Source: Siphonodentalium dalli (Eukaryota > Mollusca > Scaphopoda > Gadilida > Siphonodentaliidae). Taken from it: a stretch of 64,000 nucleotides of DNA. Where the stretch lies: the NCBI GenBank assembly GCA_032622095.1, contig CP136066.1:98105319-98169318 (forward strand), read 5' to 3'. Both the position numbers and the translations under genes were made by a program. Below, in pieces: positions 1 through 12,735 of the stretch. Numbering within the stretch: position 1 is the first letter of the stretch; each line of letters starts with the position of its first letter. The notes beneath the pieces were generated by a model. That model saw only the letters and a program-made list of their open reading frames with translations, made no database searches and had not been told where the DNA came from.

Positions 1-177
1 TGGCCTGTAGGGTGTGAGGTACACAGTTATCAGAAATTCCAACAAGAGCATCGCTAGGGCGTGGCAAAATACGCCCTTTAGCTATTTCGAATTGTACTAC
101 CGCAAAATAAAATAATACTTTAGGCTTACATTTGAAGAATATCTGATATACCACTAATTTCAATGCCAAAATGCGGT
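1..177. other. unassigned left edge
   Basis: No gene seen. Fragments such as GGCCTGTAG resemble pieces of the tandem repeat that follows, so this may be its decayed outer part. Confidence 0.3.
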
Positions 178-720
178 CAAATTCTAAGTCGAAAAATAAT
201 TAGACAGAACCTATATTCGAACTTGGCCTGTAGTTTTAGCCGGGAAATACACATACCAGCTTTGGTTCAGATCAAGTTATCGATCGGAAACCGAAATGTT
301 ATGAAATTGGTCAAATTCTAAGTCGAAAAAGGGTTGTAACTCACATTAAAATAACTGGACGGAACCCATATTCGAACTTGGCCACTTGGCCTGTATCGTT
401 AGCTGGGAAATACACATACCAATTTTGGTGCAGATCAAATAATCCAAATTGGAGTTAACGGTCAGAAACCAAAAATATTAACAGACAGTCAAATTCTAAG
501 TCGAAAAAGGGCCGTAACTCAAGTAAAAATAATTAGATGGAACCTATATTCGAACTTGGTCTGTATCTTTTGCTGGGAAATACACATACCAACTTTGGTT
601 CAGATCAAATAATCCAAACTGGAGTTATCGATCGGAAACCAAAAATGTTAATGGACGGACGGACGGTACGACAGACAGACGGACGGACAGATGGATGGAC
701 AGACGGACAGCCAGTCTGAT
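178..720 (+). repeat. diverged tandem repeat ending in a GGAC/AGAC microsatellite
   Basis: Three diverged units begin with CAAATTCTAAGTCGAAAAA near 178, 312 and 490. Each continues with a TATTCGAACTTGG block, a ACATACCAA.TTTGGT block and a CGGAAACC block. The last unit runs into (GGAC)n/(AGAC)n at about 655-715. Related single copies with the same block order and the same microsatellite end lie at 8520-8715 and 19975-20185, so this is a dispersed family rather than a local accident. Short open frames inside it are not credible genes. Confidence 0.75.
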
Positions 721-1527
721 TACATAATACGACCTTTTTTCAAAAAGGGCGTATAAAAATGTTGGCATTGAATGAGTTACGGTAATCATAATATTGGTAA
801 ACTGTAAACACTACTGCACTACTCAATCTGCACACAATGAAAATTGTCAGATTGTGACATCAGGGTCAGGATCAATTATCGTAAATTATTCACTGGGAAG
901 TTCTCTGTAGTTCTGTCGATATCACTATATACATGTATATATCCCCAGAAATTTGATACCTCTATAATTACTCACAGAACATGTATGCTACAGCTTTAAC
1001 AAGACATACTACTCTACTAATTATCTAATGCATAAATTTATTGGCCAAGTTGGCAAAGAAATCATTGGACTAACAGCATAAAACGATAGCCTGCATCGAA
1101 ACCTCCAAGAAACAAAAGACCCTGGTCCTAAATTCGCCATGAAACGTCTTAATTTCACTTTAAATTTTCGCTCCTCAGAGAAATTTTCTATAAAATGCAA
1201 ATTCTGTTCTGATGACAAAAGCTTACAACGAGTTGCGGTAAAAATCGATTAGGTTTTGAATTTGGGATTAGAATTTTCAACATTGTTTCTCTTTATCATA
1301 TTTTATGGATGTTAGTGATGAAGAGTAATATCTAAAGAAGGGGTAGTGATATCAACACATTTTATATTTCGAAAAATGGTTTTTTGAGGCCATTTCCCCC
1401 AAACTTCGTGTTATTTTCTCGAGAATTCAGCTGAGACCCTTCAAAAAATAATAATATTAAATTAAAAAAAAAAGTTTTCTGACCCCTGTGAAGGTCACCT
1501 GTCATAGGTGACAACTAGCTTAAAATC
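721..1527. other. non-coding, nothing recognised
   Basis: A short palindrome (CCTTTTTTCAAAAAGG, about 732-747) follows the microsatellite. No exon, RNA gene or repeat relation is seen in the rest. Confidence 0.4.
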
Positions 1528-1750
1528 TACAGTAATGCCCTAAATAATCGACTCTTTGACCACAGATGAATTATGGGTGATTTTTCAGGATTTAGTCGGA
1601 TATATGGCTTGTTGCCATTCATCGGAAAGCTCTCAGTGAGAGCTTTCCAATGAATGGCAACAAGCCATATATTTCAGACTAAATCCTGAAAAATTACCCT
1701 TAATTCTGCTGTGGTTACTTAAGGAGTCGATTATTTAGGGGATTATTGTA
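1528..1750. mobile_element. palindromic TA-flanked MITE, long version
   Basis: The left end TACAGTAATGCCC and the right end GGGGATTATTGTA are imperfect inverted copies, and the element folds on itself through a GGATTTAGTC arm and a GAAAGCTCTC loop stem centred near 1637. The ends match the palindromes at 17214 and 40286-40767, but this copy carries about 85 bp of extra stem (the GGCTTGTTGCCATTCAT arms). TA at the outer edges fits a Tc1/mariner-type target duplication. No coding capacity. It lies in the probable intron downstream of the aminopeptidase exon. Confidence 0.75.
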
Positions 1751-1823
1751 CATGTCAGTGATGTCACCCAAAAACAGTGACCCGTAAACATTTTGAGTCC
1801 TTGTGAAGCCTGTTTATACATAC

Positions 1824-2484
1824 CCTTGCTCTCCATTCCCTCGAGTATACTTGGATTTGTAGAATCCTGAGAGTGATGAATCAAGAGCCCCAGTAAAACC
1901 TATGTCAATATGCAGGAGCTCTTTTGGGTCCACAGTTCTTTTTAGGCCGATATACAACTGTTCATTATCTGGATATAATAGAAGCTCACTCGCTATATTG
2001 TCACTTTTTATGTTATGATCGTCTTTACCATGCACCTTGAAATTATCGGAAATATTCAAGTCTTTCGAGTGAAGAACTATAAAATCTGTTGGAGTAATCA
2101 CTTCCACAGTGATTTCCACGGTCCCACGGAAGACAGACTCAGTCAAATTGGGATGCAAGAATATCCCGTAGGTTTGTGGCACCACACTCTTTGGTAACCG
2201 GATGTTCCGCCAAGGAAACGGCTTCCCATTTTTGGCAATATACGACTGAGTTTTTGTTTTATTTTCATTTTCATTCTTAATGATTTTGTTATTATTCTTT
2301 TCAGTTTCCTTTCCGCAAGGTGCAGAACCTCTCCCTCCGGCAAGTGCAGCAAAAGCAGCCGTTGCCACGATAACAATTCCGACAAACACAGTGATAAGAA
2401 TAGCCTTCTGTTGACTACACACAAGCTGCCTACATCTTTGTGGTATACTTGGCTCATAAACTGACTTCTTATTCCTACCATCAC
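1824..2484 (-). CDS. aminopeptidase N-like M1 metallopeptidase, N-terminal exon (partial)
   Basis: This exon encodes the start of a type II membrane ectopeptidase of family M1, which removes N-terminal residues from peptides outside the cell. Read from 2484 downwards it gives about 30 residues of basic, Cys-containing cytoplasmic tail, a membrane segment (AILITVFVGIVIVATAAFA), an Asn/Lys-rich stalk, then the M1 N-terminal beta domain: PWRNIRLPKSVVPQTYGI, a FRGTVEITVEV strand, a VLHSKDLNI motif and GFTGALDSSLSGFYKS. All match the ANPEP/ENPEP family order. The exon is bounded by TCATTTCAG at 2485-2493 (minus-strand acceptor) and by a GTATGT donor at 1823-1818. The first codon is split, so the start Met lies in an upstream exon; an ATG at 2523 is in another frame. 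The zinc site (HExxH) would be in later exons, which I do not find in the remaining 1.8 kb. The exon is open and looks functional. The exact paralogue cannot be told. Confidence 0.85.
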
Positions 2485-2980
2485 CTGAAATGATAGAACA
2501 CAGTCATATTTCAAACTTCCCATTATCCTTCGACTGCTGAAAGAATTTCCCCACTCTGTTATTTAAGAAATAACTCTTGTTTCTATTATATTTATGCAGT
2601 TATACATGTATCAATAAAGTGACTGGGCCAACTTGAAATATTTAACGAACCCCGAACCAAAGAAGCATCAAACACTAGGTGGTACATAGTCTGGTGACGA
2701 GGGCAATCTGTTTCCAGATCTGTGATGACGAGGGCCGGAGACAACTCGCCCAACAGTAAATTCGGGCCGACTTTGGGCCGACTTGACTTACGTGTCTGGG
2801 CCGACTTGTCTCAGGTGGATGACCATATAATAGTTCATATGTTTTTATGAATTTTTTTATTTGTATTTATAACAAATTATATTAAATTATCCTGATGTTT
2901 ATTATCACTTCAATATAATCCAGGTGTCACATTGTTTGAGGGAATAAAAAGACTTTGTAGATGAGACAGTATTTTTACAG
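2485..2980. other. probable intron or 5' flank of the aminopeptidase
   Basis: No coding signal. A GGGCCGACTTG-like decamer occurs three times at about 2764-2810, a local tandem of unknown meaning; a related GAGTTGTCT/GAGACAAGTC segment lies at 12058-12130. Confidence 0.35.
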
Positions 2981-3045
2981 CAAAATGTTGCATAAACACA
3001 ATTAAATGCTTTAAAAGCATTTAATTGTGTTTATGCAACATTTTG
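2981..3045. repeat. perfect 32-bp-arm hairpin
   Basis: CAAAATGTTGCATAAACACA and the following 12 bases are repeated as an exact inverted copy around a single central base at 3013. The flanks at 2966 and 3056 both read GACAGT.TTTTTA, suggesting a small foldback element or its tandem relic. Confidence 0.75.
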
Positions 3046-3307
3046 AATAGCTCCGACAGTGTTTTTATGGCAAAATGTTATACATACATATAAACACAAT
3101 TAATTATCATTTGACAGTGTTTTTATGGATAGGCCCATTAGGTCTTAACAGGACTCAGAGTGACATGGCTTCAATTATGAACCTCTGGTGGAGAGTATTC
3201 AGTCATAAATAACATGGAAAGACACACATACCCCCACATACATAATAACACCCAGTCCCGACATCAGCTGCCCTATCCTAACAAGAGGTGTGCACTCGCG
3301 TGCTAGC

Positions 3308-4018
3308 ATACCCCCACCGTGGCAAATTCAACCCGCATTATCGGTAAACAAAAAAGATTTTTAACTTTAAAGAAATATTTGGATTAATAATATCGATATG
3401 GTGTCGCATGAAGCTTGTATGAAAAAAAAAATATATATTCAAATTGGTTCATATTTGTTCGAATGATTGCAGAAACCCAAAAAAGGGTAGAAAATGAAAC
3501 GCAATCTTAGCATCTAAGATGGCTTTTGTCGAGTTTTTTGTCAGTCAAATCAAACTTTTGCTAAGAAGGCACACTCAAGGGAAAAAAGCATCCACAAAAA
3601 ATAAGTCAAAATAAGTCGAAAATGAAGTGTAATGTTAGGAAAAACAATCCGAGCCAACCCTGAGCCGCATCATGTAGAGAGGGTGTTGTGAGAAGCATGT
3701 ATACCAAAGTTTATTGAAATCGGTTCATATTTGTTAAAGTTATTAAGTCGGACAAAATTTTCTTAGTCAAAATAAGTCGAAAAGTAAGGCGTAACTTAAA
3801 AAAAGAAAGTCGGACCGCACCGCAATTAGCATCATGTGGAGAGGCGGTCCTAAGGAGATTGCATACAAAAAATTACTGAAATCGGTTATGAGGTCGGACG
3901 GATGACCGGACGGATGGACACACGGAGGGAGAAAGTGTGACGGACAGACTGCGAAAGTGTGACGGACAGACGCAGTCAATCCAGTATACCCCCCATTTTC
4001 TTCGAAAGTGGGGGTATA
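3308..4018. mobile_element. 710-bp element with ATACCCCCAC ends
   Basis: The ends ATACCCCCAC (3308) and GTGGGGGTAT (4009) are inverted copies; near the right end a second ATACCCCCCATTTTCTTCG makes a hairpin with it. Inside are two or three diverged units sharing a GTCAAAATAAGTCGAAAA block and a GCATCATGTRGAGAG block, then a GGACGGATG-type microsatellite at about 3893-3970. No transposase is seen. The organisation resembles the 178-720 repeat. Confidence 0.55.
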
Positions 4019-4590
4019 ATAATAACACAACAAGGGGTCTGCACTATAAAACTGTTGCACTTGTATACAATTTCCTAGTGCGCGGGACAGTTATTTATGA
4101 GCTTATCAGTCTACGTCTGTGCGCTACAGTACCCGCAAAAGAAGCCATTTATAAATTGCATGCTTGCTCGTCCAACTGTACCTTAGTAGTGTTCTATAGT
4201 TTCGTTAGACTCGAATCGGGCAGTTGTAGGCATACATGATGATGAGCATGGATGTTCAGCGAATCACTGGATTGCTTCTTGCTGCGGTGGCATGCACCAT
4301 ACATGTTGGGCACCTATAGATATGAATTTATCCACAAACCTTAAATATCTTCAGCAGCAACACAACATAACCAATGTGGATTGTTGGAGAGGACTGACAG
4401 CCCTTTCAAATCTTCCCAGGTCTCACACCCAAACTCCAAACTGCGGTTCTTTAGTCATAATTTCATAATGTATTACTGCATTCATCATAACAAGGAGACC
4501 AACAACTTCAACAGACTAAAGCCATTGTTTCTTAGCCATGCTATATATTTTTATTCATGTTTTTATCTGTTAATTATAAGGCCAAAATAA
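4019..4590. other. non-coding, nothing recognised
   Basis: Only short open frames without recognisable domains; no repeat relation seen. Confidence 0.35.
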
Positions 4591-5335
4591 ATTAAGTGTG
4601 TGTTTCCAGTACCCGCCCCAATCTAAGATGCCGCGCCCAAAATCATTTTATTGATTTTGACCCTTTCCGTCAATAAACATTTATTAAAAAAGTTTAGTCA
4701 TGTAGTATACTGCACACTGCTATACTATTTTCCAAATAATGATATCACAAGTGTCCGATCATGCCACCTAATGTAATTAAATAGTTTCTGTCCATTTAGT
4801 TGGCAAGCCGACAGCCCTTTTTTTTGAGTGTTCAAACCAAATGACTTCCTTTTCCAATTTTGGATTTTTATTGATGATAAGGCCCAAAAAAAAATATACC
4901 TGTGTTTCTGGTGACATACAAGAAAAAAATAGGGATGGGCGGGTGGCTTTTCATTTTATTTTATTTTTTCATTTTATTTTCAACTTTGCTCAAAATAAAT
5001 ATGAATACCCCCCTCCCGGACTTCTTCTCCTTGTTTGTAATATACTATAAAATAATAAAACTAAGTACATAATATTAGAATATACATGTAATTTATTGTT
5101 TGACTGAATAAAACATGAAAAAATTAATTTGATTCAGCTGTGACCTAACTGAAGTGTGGTATAATTTCCGGTTTAACAGTACACAACACAATGTGTCTAT
5201 TTTTAAAAAAATGAATCAGTTTACAAGGAAAATCAAATTGGATGCGTACTAATTTAGCAAAATCAATAAAATGAAAATGGTCGGTGGCGCTGGAATAGGG
5301 GCGGGTCACCAGAAACACAGGTTTTTGTTTTATTT
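4591..5335. repeat. imperfect inverted repeat pair around GTGTTTCTGGT
   Basis: The segment at about 4597-4660 (GTGTTTCCAGTACCCGCCCC, then TTTTATTGATTTT) recurs inverted at about 5260-5325, and a third part-copy sits at 4890-4915. This looks like the ends of an old foldback element. No coding content. Confidence 0.45.
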
Positions 5336-6740
5336 TGGTCTAAACATGTTCTCATCAAAATGTCTTCGGGCATCACAAAGAGACGATGTTAGTTGTAACA
5401 AATAACATAGTTATAGTCTCCTGATTGTCATAAATTGTAAAATCTAAGACCAATTTCCAAAATGTGACAAAATCAGACAAAGACATTGTGCATAACCTAT
5501 TTTTTATTCACATGGTTTGTGCTTAACTTAAGTAACCCATATGTTAACAGAATAGTTACTCAAAGATAATAATTTTGAACCTCTCAAATTGAGCAATAAT
5601 TAAGATGAGAATTAATCAATGACAGCGAGACATAATTGTAAAGAAATGTGGCTTGGCGCAATCTGTTTTTCATTCAAGGCATTTTTGTTCAACATGTAGG
5701 TAACCTCCAGGGGAACTGAATGGTAATTCACCTCAAATTTGCAGATGTGGTCTGTTTGATTTAACATTAATACATAATGTATATCTTGTCGTTGAATATG
5801 TCAAATCAAAAATACTACATGTGGTAGTCAACTCATCCCAATAGTTCTTTTCTTTTGGTATACTACTCCCACATGGTGAACGATAAGCCATGCATTATTT
5901 ATATATTATAATATATATGTAAGGCTGGTTTACAGCTATGATAGATAAACTTGTGAGCAGTGAAGAGAAAAACAAACATTTGTGTGCACTATCATCACAC
6001 TCAATTTCATAAACATAAAAACTTAAAAAGCAGACCAGATCCCATTTATTTCCATTTATGGTCTCCGGTGCCATTCTGTCACATGACCGGCCATACAATG
6101 CTACAACATATTTGGAACTTCGCTATTCTATTCAGCTGATCTATTTGTAAATATTGCTTTGATATACTGTTGCATGTACAATGTATGCAGTATATCATTT
6201 TCTCTGTTACTGATGTCTGACTACATGTACCTGACTTCACAACAGCTCATTATGTATGTTCCGTTGTTAGTTAACAATGAAAAATAAAAAATTGCACCCC
6301 AATATTTTTGGACCCATTTAGGCCATTCAACAGAGATTCCTTGTTTCTAATCAGACATTTCTGAGAATGGAGTGGGATGGCGTTTTGTTTTTTGTATTGT
6401 AACTTCAAAGTCCACTCATAGTAAATTTAGACAATCACCTTTATGTCATTCAGATGTGTATATGTGGTTAAAATTGGAACATTGGTCAGAAGTTAATTTG
6501 AGATGATTACCATGGGATTTAAATTATTCACTGGCCCTCCCAGAGTATGATATGAATATTAATGATAGTGCACATTGAACTGCAGAAATCATGGCCAATA
6601 TTAACGAGAGGCCGATCACGATCGGCAGATGTTAACCCATCCCTTGGCGATAGTAAATTACTATGATCGGAATCATAAATGAGAGTTTTGATGTTGAATT
6701 ATAGAGTATACTGTTATGTACTATTATAGACAAATGTACA
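5336..6740. other. non-coding, nothing recognised
   Basis: AT-rich sequence with short open frames only. I see no exon, RNA gene or clear repeat. Confidence 0.35.
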
Positions 6741-7890
6741 TAACATAAATTATTGGAATTTATGAGTCACTCGCATGAATATAAGAGAATGCACTGGTAC
6801 AGGATCTGTAATGCTGCACCACCACAGCCTTGGGTTAAATCAGTCCTTCGAATTTGGAAAACGTAGGTGCGCGATATATCGCTCGGAGCTTTTGGGATTT
6901 GCGCGCGCCTTTTTTGAGGGAGCACAATTCAAATTATCATCGATGAAATGATTACTGAATAAATACAAACTCAAGTATAATGATACACACGTATAATTCC
7001 AAGTGTGGCAACAGAAACAGAAATAAAAACATGTTTATATTATACAATAGTCCACATGATAATAACATCAACAATCCCGGTGAATCTGATCACGGTAATT
7101 AGTCGACTTCCGCCTCTGAGAGCGCATGCTCATCAGACTCGATTAAAGCTTCAAACTCGGAAGTGGAATCCGAATCGCTACCGGAATCAGATTGCCAGGG
7201 AGCAAACTACTTTTAAAATTTTGATTAGTATATAGCTAGTCAATTATTGTAATTGAATAGCATCCATTCCGAATTGAATAGCTATTTTTATGGGCCTAAT
7301 ATCTCGGTGAATTAAAAGTAATAATGTCACACCTGTGAATTACGTCCCAGTGAGCACACGCGACAGCTTGTCTGGGACTAATTTGTCACATATTATCTTT
7401 AGAATTAGCGCTTTTAAGATTGCACACTTTTGCCCTTTTAGGCAGTGTCACCATCACTATCCGACATGAATGATGATACAGTATAAACCCTAATCTAATA
7501 TTCAAATGAATCGGCGAATCCCGCATGCCGAAACATCAAACGAGGCCGCCAATGAATTGACACGCTTTTTGCGGGAACTCGCACGTGCAGCAGTTGTGAT
7601 GAGGTGTCACCCCAATCATTGAGTGCGAAAGACGCCGCTTTGATCTTTGTTACCAGGTTCGTAATCAACGTCATCCCTGCTGAGAAAGATACATGGTGAA
7701 TAGTCTTGTCGGCGTTTAACCATTGCTGTGTTGTTTGTTAAAATCTCGTTCACTGGTTGCAATTTCCGAGGCGCGCATTTGAAATTTTCGGCGTACGCAT
7801 TTAATAACTCGCTGGTTTTTAGATCCGCGCGCGACAAGGCGCGCAAGCGCAATTGCGCGCCTCAAAATCGAAGGACTGGTTAAATGTGAA
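6741..7890. other. possible old element with CAGTCCTTCGA ends
   Basis: A piece at 6768-6805 (ACTCGCATGAATATAAGAGA, then ATGCACTGGTACAGG) matches the inner right part of the element at 44202-44664. Further on, TTAAATCAGTCCTTCGA at about 6835 and its inverted counterpart near 7870 both adjoin GCGC-rich stretches and could be ends of a 1-kb element. Weak evidence. Confidence 0.25.
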
Positions 7891-8519
7891 AAAGGTGACC
7901 TGGACATGGAATATTTGGGTTAAGAGAGTCAAATTTAAGTTTACAAGGATAGTGTATCAAATTCTACCAACACCCATCAAGATAAAGACACCTCACTGCT
8001 GACCCATTAATATCAATTAGATAGCAGAGCTGTCAACAAATCAGAGATTGTTTATATTGATGCTGGCATCTCTGTTAAACCAATAACATTTATAATGACC
8101 TCAGGCCATCTGTCGAGTGATATACTCAATGATATACATAGCTTTCTTTATTTGCACATTGGCATAAGAGACATCAGAAAATAAAATCGCCTTATCAATA
8201 GCTAAGTAGTCCAAAGGCATTGGATAGAAATGTTGAATTGGGTTTAAAGTTGCTCCAAACAAATTTACCAGTACATAACACAAGATTATGGACCGATTTA
8301 AACCAAATTTGGTGTGGTGACTCGGGGTACCCTTGGCAGAGTTATAATGGTGTTAGTTTTTCAAATTTTGTTAACTTAATTTTAATTTTTTTTTAATTAT
8401 TCAAACAAAAAATATTTTATTATATATTTTTTTTATTTATTAATTCATATTCATTTTTTTTTTTAAATTGAGCAAGGATTTCAATCTAAAAAAAAAATTC
8501 TTTTTGTTTTGAGTGAATA
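7891..8519. other. non-coding, low complexity at the right end
   Basis: Nothing recognised up to 8340; 8345-8515 is T/A homopolymer-rich low-complexity DNA. Confidence 0.35.
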
Positions 8520-8771
8520 TATTTTTTCGAAAAAGGGCCATAACTCAGTTAAATATAGTCGAATCAATCCCATATTCGAACTAGATCTGTCTTTTATGCT
8601 GAGAAATTCATATACAAAATTTGGTTCAGATAGAAAATGTTCGAGTTATCGCACCATGCGTAAAGTGTCTACAGACAGACAGAGACAGACGGACTGACGG
8701 ACGGACCAACGACGAGTGGTCAATCCGGACAACGACACTATGTTTACCATACTATGGTATGGGTAAACATA
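8520..8771 (+). repeat. dispersed repeat copy with AGAC/GGAC microsatellite, then a hairpin
   Basis: The blocks GGGCCATAACTCA, ATATTCGAACTAG and TTTGGTTCAGAT appear in the same order as in the 178-720 repeat and end in (ACAG)n(GGAC)n at 8672-8710. A near-perfect palindrome, ATGTTTACCATACTATGGTA with its inverted half, follows at 8739-8771. Confidence 0.65.
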
Positions 8772-10244
8772 AAAACGTTGTTAAATTATCAACAGGCACC
8801 GCCCCGGAGTCAATCTGTCAATTTGAGATCGATTCATAGCAATATAAAATTGATGTTCCTTAAGTTATAGGTCAGAAGTTACTGTTCTTTGTAATAATTA
8901 TGCCTTCTTATCTGTTGGCCAAGACAAAGCTTTTTGTTTGATATAAGAATAGGACTCCTCACAAAAGACATTATCCAATTTTTGCATGGTAGAATCAGTT
9001 TCAGTACATTCTTAAATCGGATTTACACAGTTCCAACTTCAATGTTTATTTGTTTCTATACATACATGTAGTACACACATTCTAACAAACTTTTGTTCTG
9101 ACAGCCAAGTATGCTTACCACTTTTAGTTGCTATACAAGTATATTCTATTGTAAAAAGACCCAACAACGGGTATAGGTATATCTTGGGTAATAAATTTGC
9201 ATATGCATGTACTATCATGATCTATGTGCATATCACGATAAACTAGGGGTGCCACGATTAATCGTAAACTGTTGATAAAGCCGATAATCAATTACCATTT
9301 CCGTCGTCGATTAATCTGCGTTATTTATTTCGACGTTGGAAAATGCCGGTTATTGCAGGGTTATTGTTGAATACCCTGATTGTTTTACACAGTTTAATCT
9401 ACAACCGAGGGGTTAACAACCTTTGATCATGTATCAAAGAGATTCCAACAACATGAGTACTTCTAATATATGTTGCAAACAGTCGGCAGTTCATTTGATG
9501 ATGCGACATGGTTACTCTTCGGGTCATTGTATATTCTTCAAATTGGCGGCACTGAAGCTTTGAACTTATGCCGATGTCGTTATATATTTCTACAAGAAAG
9601 TTGGCACTATGTCTGGAAATTGGCTGACTGTCAATGAACTGAATGCACTCGCCCTTGAATCTCATTGTACCAAAGGGGAGTTGATTGACATTCTCTCGAA
9701 ACCAGGGAACCTACAGCATTTTAATCAGTAATATTCTCCGCGGTGTCATTTGCAGCAACTATACTTTGCTTATATAAGTATACTTAGATGTTACTAGTAC
9801 AGGCTATCACTTATTGTGTGGTGACTGCTGAATGAAATTGACTATTATCAAATACTTTTAATATTTAAAACTTGTTCTGAGTCCTGAAATTTGTGGGCAA
9901 GGGCCCACCTTTGTGATTGGGATCCACCTCTGGAACTTTGCTGAAACTTATAGTTTATGTAACATTAGATTCCCTTTTTTAGGAACCACCGTCAGTCCGT
10001 CGTGCATTCCTAATTTTATATTGCTTATATGTTTCGCTATTAAATTAATCGCTATGTTCGTTCCAATGAACTCACAAATATTATAACCATGACATCGCTG
10101 AAAACTGTGTTTGTATTGAATACATTGTTCTCATTAGTCATTAACATAAAAATTACAACAGCCGATGTCTCAAACAAGCAGTGATTGCAGTTAACCCACA
10201 CCCATCCAATATGGCAATATACCAATAACTTGATATTGGAGGGC

Positions 10245-10385
10245 GTTATGGTTTATTAACGGCTCAACAGAAATGATCAACAGCTCGAGGGGTTCATTAA
10301 AGGCCCGAGATGAAGTCGAGGGCCGTTAATGGCCCAAGGGCTGTTAATCATTTCTGGAGGGCCGTTAATAAACCTAAGTCAACGC
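10245..10385. repeat. imperfect palindrome
   Basis: GGTTTATTAACGGCTC with AATGATCAACAGCTC is mirrored by GGGCTGTTAATCATTTC with GGGCCGTTAATAAACC. Probably a decayed MITE. Confidence 0.55.
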
Positions 10386-10740
10386 CCGACAAAATCATGT
10401 TATTACTATTATTATCACTCTCTGAATGAAACCCAACTAGAACATAGATGAGTGAGTAAGCAGCAATATGTCAACTGAAATAATAACAATTCAAACCATG
10501 TGTCATCTGTTTGTTGTCAAACAAATTGTCACGCGACTAATTAATATTATTTACCATGAAAATAGGGCCATATCTAAGGAAAATTCAGTCCGAAATATAA
10601 TTTATTCCATTTGTTAGATAACACTTACTCACCTTGAATGTGTTGTTGGTCTGTTATTACATCTACTACAGTAAAATATCCGTTTTATTCGTAATAATAT
10701 ACTACTGTTTTAACAGAAATTAGGTTGCGTTTGATTAGAT

Positions 10741-10860
10741 TCCTAGCAAATCGCAACCCGGAAGCGGGCCATTAATATTGTTAACACATAACTTCCTGTT
10801 TCCTAGCAAATCGCAACCCGGAAGCGGGCCATTAATATTGTTAACGCATAACTTCCGGTT
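10741..10860. repeat. 60-bp tandem duplication
   Basis: Bases 10741-10800 and 10801-10860 match at all but two positions (A/G near 10786/10846 and T/G near 10797/10857), so the duplication is young. Confidence 0.95.
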
Positions 10861-10948
10861 TGATGCCGGGCGTTATGGCTTGTTACCGTTCGGGTAAAAT
10901 ACTGTTAATCTACTAGAGAACACCCTCTAAAGTGGTAATAATATATGT

Positions 10949-11083
10949 TATTAATTGGTTGTTTCCATACTGGCCGAGTTATGAGGCCGAGGTCTGTCGT
11001 ATTGGCCTGAGGCCACAGGCCGAAGGCTAATACGACAGACCAAGTCTCATAACTCGGTCAATGTGGAAACAACAAATTAATAA
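10949..11083. mobile_element. palindromic MITE-like foldback
   Basis: Arms of about 60 bp (ATTAATTGGTTGTTTCCA outward, GTCTGTCGTATTGGCC inward) are inverted copies around a GGCCACAGGCC loop. No coding content. Confidence 0.65.
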
Positions 11084-11664
11084 GTATTTTATTAATTAGC
11101 AACAATGGCAATAATTGTTTCACAGGATGAATATATTAACATAGATGTACCATTGTGTGTTTTATTAAATTAACAATTATTCCTGATTATTCCAGCAATT
11201 TTTATTCTTGTGAACTTTGTGAAGAACTTGCAGCGATTTCACAGTAATGTCAGTTTCCACTGGGAATGATTTTGACACAGATACATGTAGTTCATCCACG
11301 TACATGTATATTTACTCCCAAAAACAGTGACTGTCCGTAATTCATCCGAAATCAACTGCAATCTATCTTCCGTCGACCCAATATTCTTTGCCGGTAGAGC
11401 TAATAACGTATGACGTCATTTACGTTACCTTTACTTATTGGCCGCATTTTCTACTTATTGGCCGACTTTTTATTACTTATGACGCGGGCAACGTTCTACT
11501 TATTGCGACCGATAACCTATAGCTAATTAATATAGGCCATATTACGGAATACTTCCACTTTTGTTATTAATATTAGGTTCCGGTACGACTAATCGATAAT
11601 AATTGATTATTGACGACCGATTATCGATAAACAAAATCAATAATCGGGGCACATCTGTGATATA

Positions 11665-12227
11665 AAACACCAAAACCACATATTGTTACACCCTAGCATT
11701 TTAGCTACTGCTTGACCGATGTTTTGTCTTCGTGTATGTGCGATATAGATCATTTATAAAATGGGACGGGGGCGCTGATGAGAAACAAGGAATCTTTTTT
11801 GAATGGCCTTATACCAGAAACATGCATGCTTCACGTTATTTTGGCCTAATCGTTTATCTTGTCTTGTGATTTTTGCTTAATATCATTTATCTTTAAAACA
11901 TTTTCAATGATGATTTAATATCATGTCATAATCTTATTAAGTTCTTTTAATCAAGCGTCAAATTTATCGCTAAAACAAAATTAATACCGTATAAATATAA
12001 TTACCAAGGTTATTATGCCAATCACTCTAATCTTATGAAATTAATTAAGTTTCACACCTGAGACAAGTCATCCTGGAATTATGGCCGGGGCGAGTTGTCT
12101 TCGCCCCGAGTTGTCTTTGGCCTGAGCCGTCCCATTCCCTCTGTTTCTATGCTAGCTGGCGCCACACCAATGTTTTATATCAAGGAATGGCAGCACTGTC
12201 AAAGTAACCCTAATGGGGTCCTTCTTG
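11665..12227. other. non-coding, nothing recognised
   Basis: No exon or clear repeat apart from the GAGTTGTCT doublet at about 12090-12118. Confidence 0.3.
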
Positions 12228-12650
12228 TAATGTTTTATACATACTGGTAGATGCATACCGTGTGCATTTCTGTATACATAAATGCACACCAGTCTCGAGT
12301 AGCACTTGTCACGTGACAGGGTCACTGTCGTAGTGTTTTCTACATAAATGCACACGTGAAAACATTGATATTTTTTGTAAGTTCATTTTCTTCCGTTCAT
12401 TGATCCAACAACCATGGAGTTCTTTCAGTCCCTGTTTAATACCGGTACTACTATCAATATGCGACTGATGATCAATTTGATTGCAGTTTCGTCATTGTGA
12501 TAAAACGATGCCTTTATCAGAAGTTCGGAAGAAAAATAGTCTGAATTGAAGCAGACGGCAATTATACGCGGCAACATTTCAATCTCTTGCCGACTGAGAG
12601 TGGTGTGCATTTATGTATACACAGTGTGCATTTATGTATAAAACGTTACA
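12228..12650. mobile_element. possible foldback with TGTGCATTTATGTATAC arms
   Basis: ACATAAATGCACAC-type words occur inverted and direct at about 12255-12290, 12340-12357 and 12602-12645, with TTTTATACATAC at the left and GTATAAAAC at the right edge. This suggests a foldback of about 420 bp. Confidence 0.4.
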
Positions 12651-12735
12651 ACAACGACCCCATTACTGCATTCGGCTAGCCAAAGGCAAAGTAATGAAAC
12701 CAGATTTGCTCATTTAGAATTTTAATTATTAAGAC

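Larger units (their letters stand above)
9246..11664. mobile_element. possible hAT-like element pair of ends with nested palindromes
   Basis: GGGGTGCCACGATTAATCG at 9247 has an imperfect inverted counterpart at about 11590-11664 (ATCGGGGCACATCTG end). The ends resemble hAT termini but no target duplication or transposase is visible, so two solo ends are equally possible. Within it I see palindromes at about 10245-10385 and 10949-11083 and a 60-bp tandem duplication at 10741-10860. Confidence 0.3.

Noticed and set aside
2143-2523. 126-codon frame opposite in phase to the aminopeptidase exon, with an ATG at 2523
   Set aside because: It is a shadow frame; the aminopeptidase frame alone carries family motifs, and the ATG is separated from it by an acceptor site.
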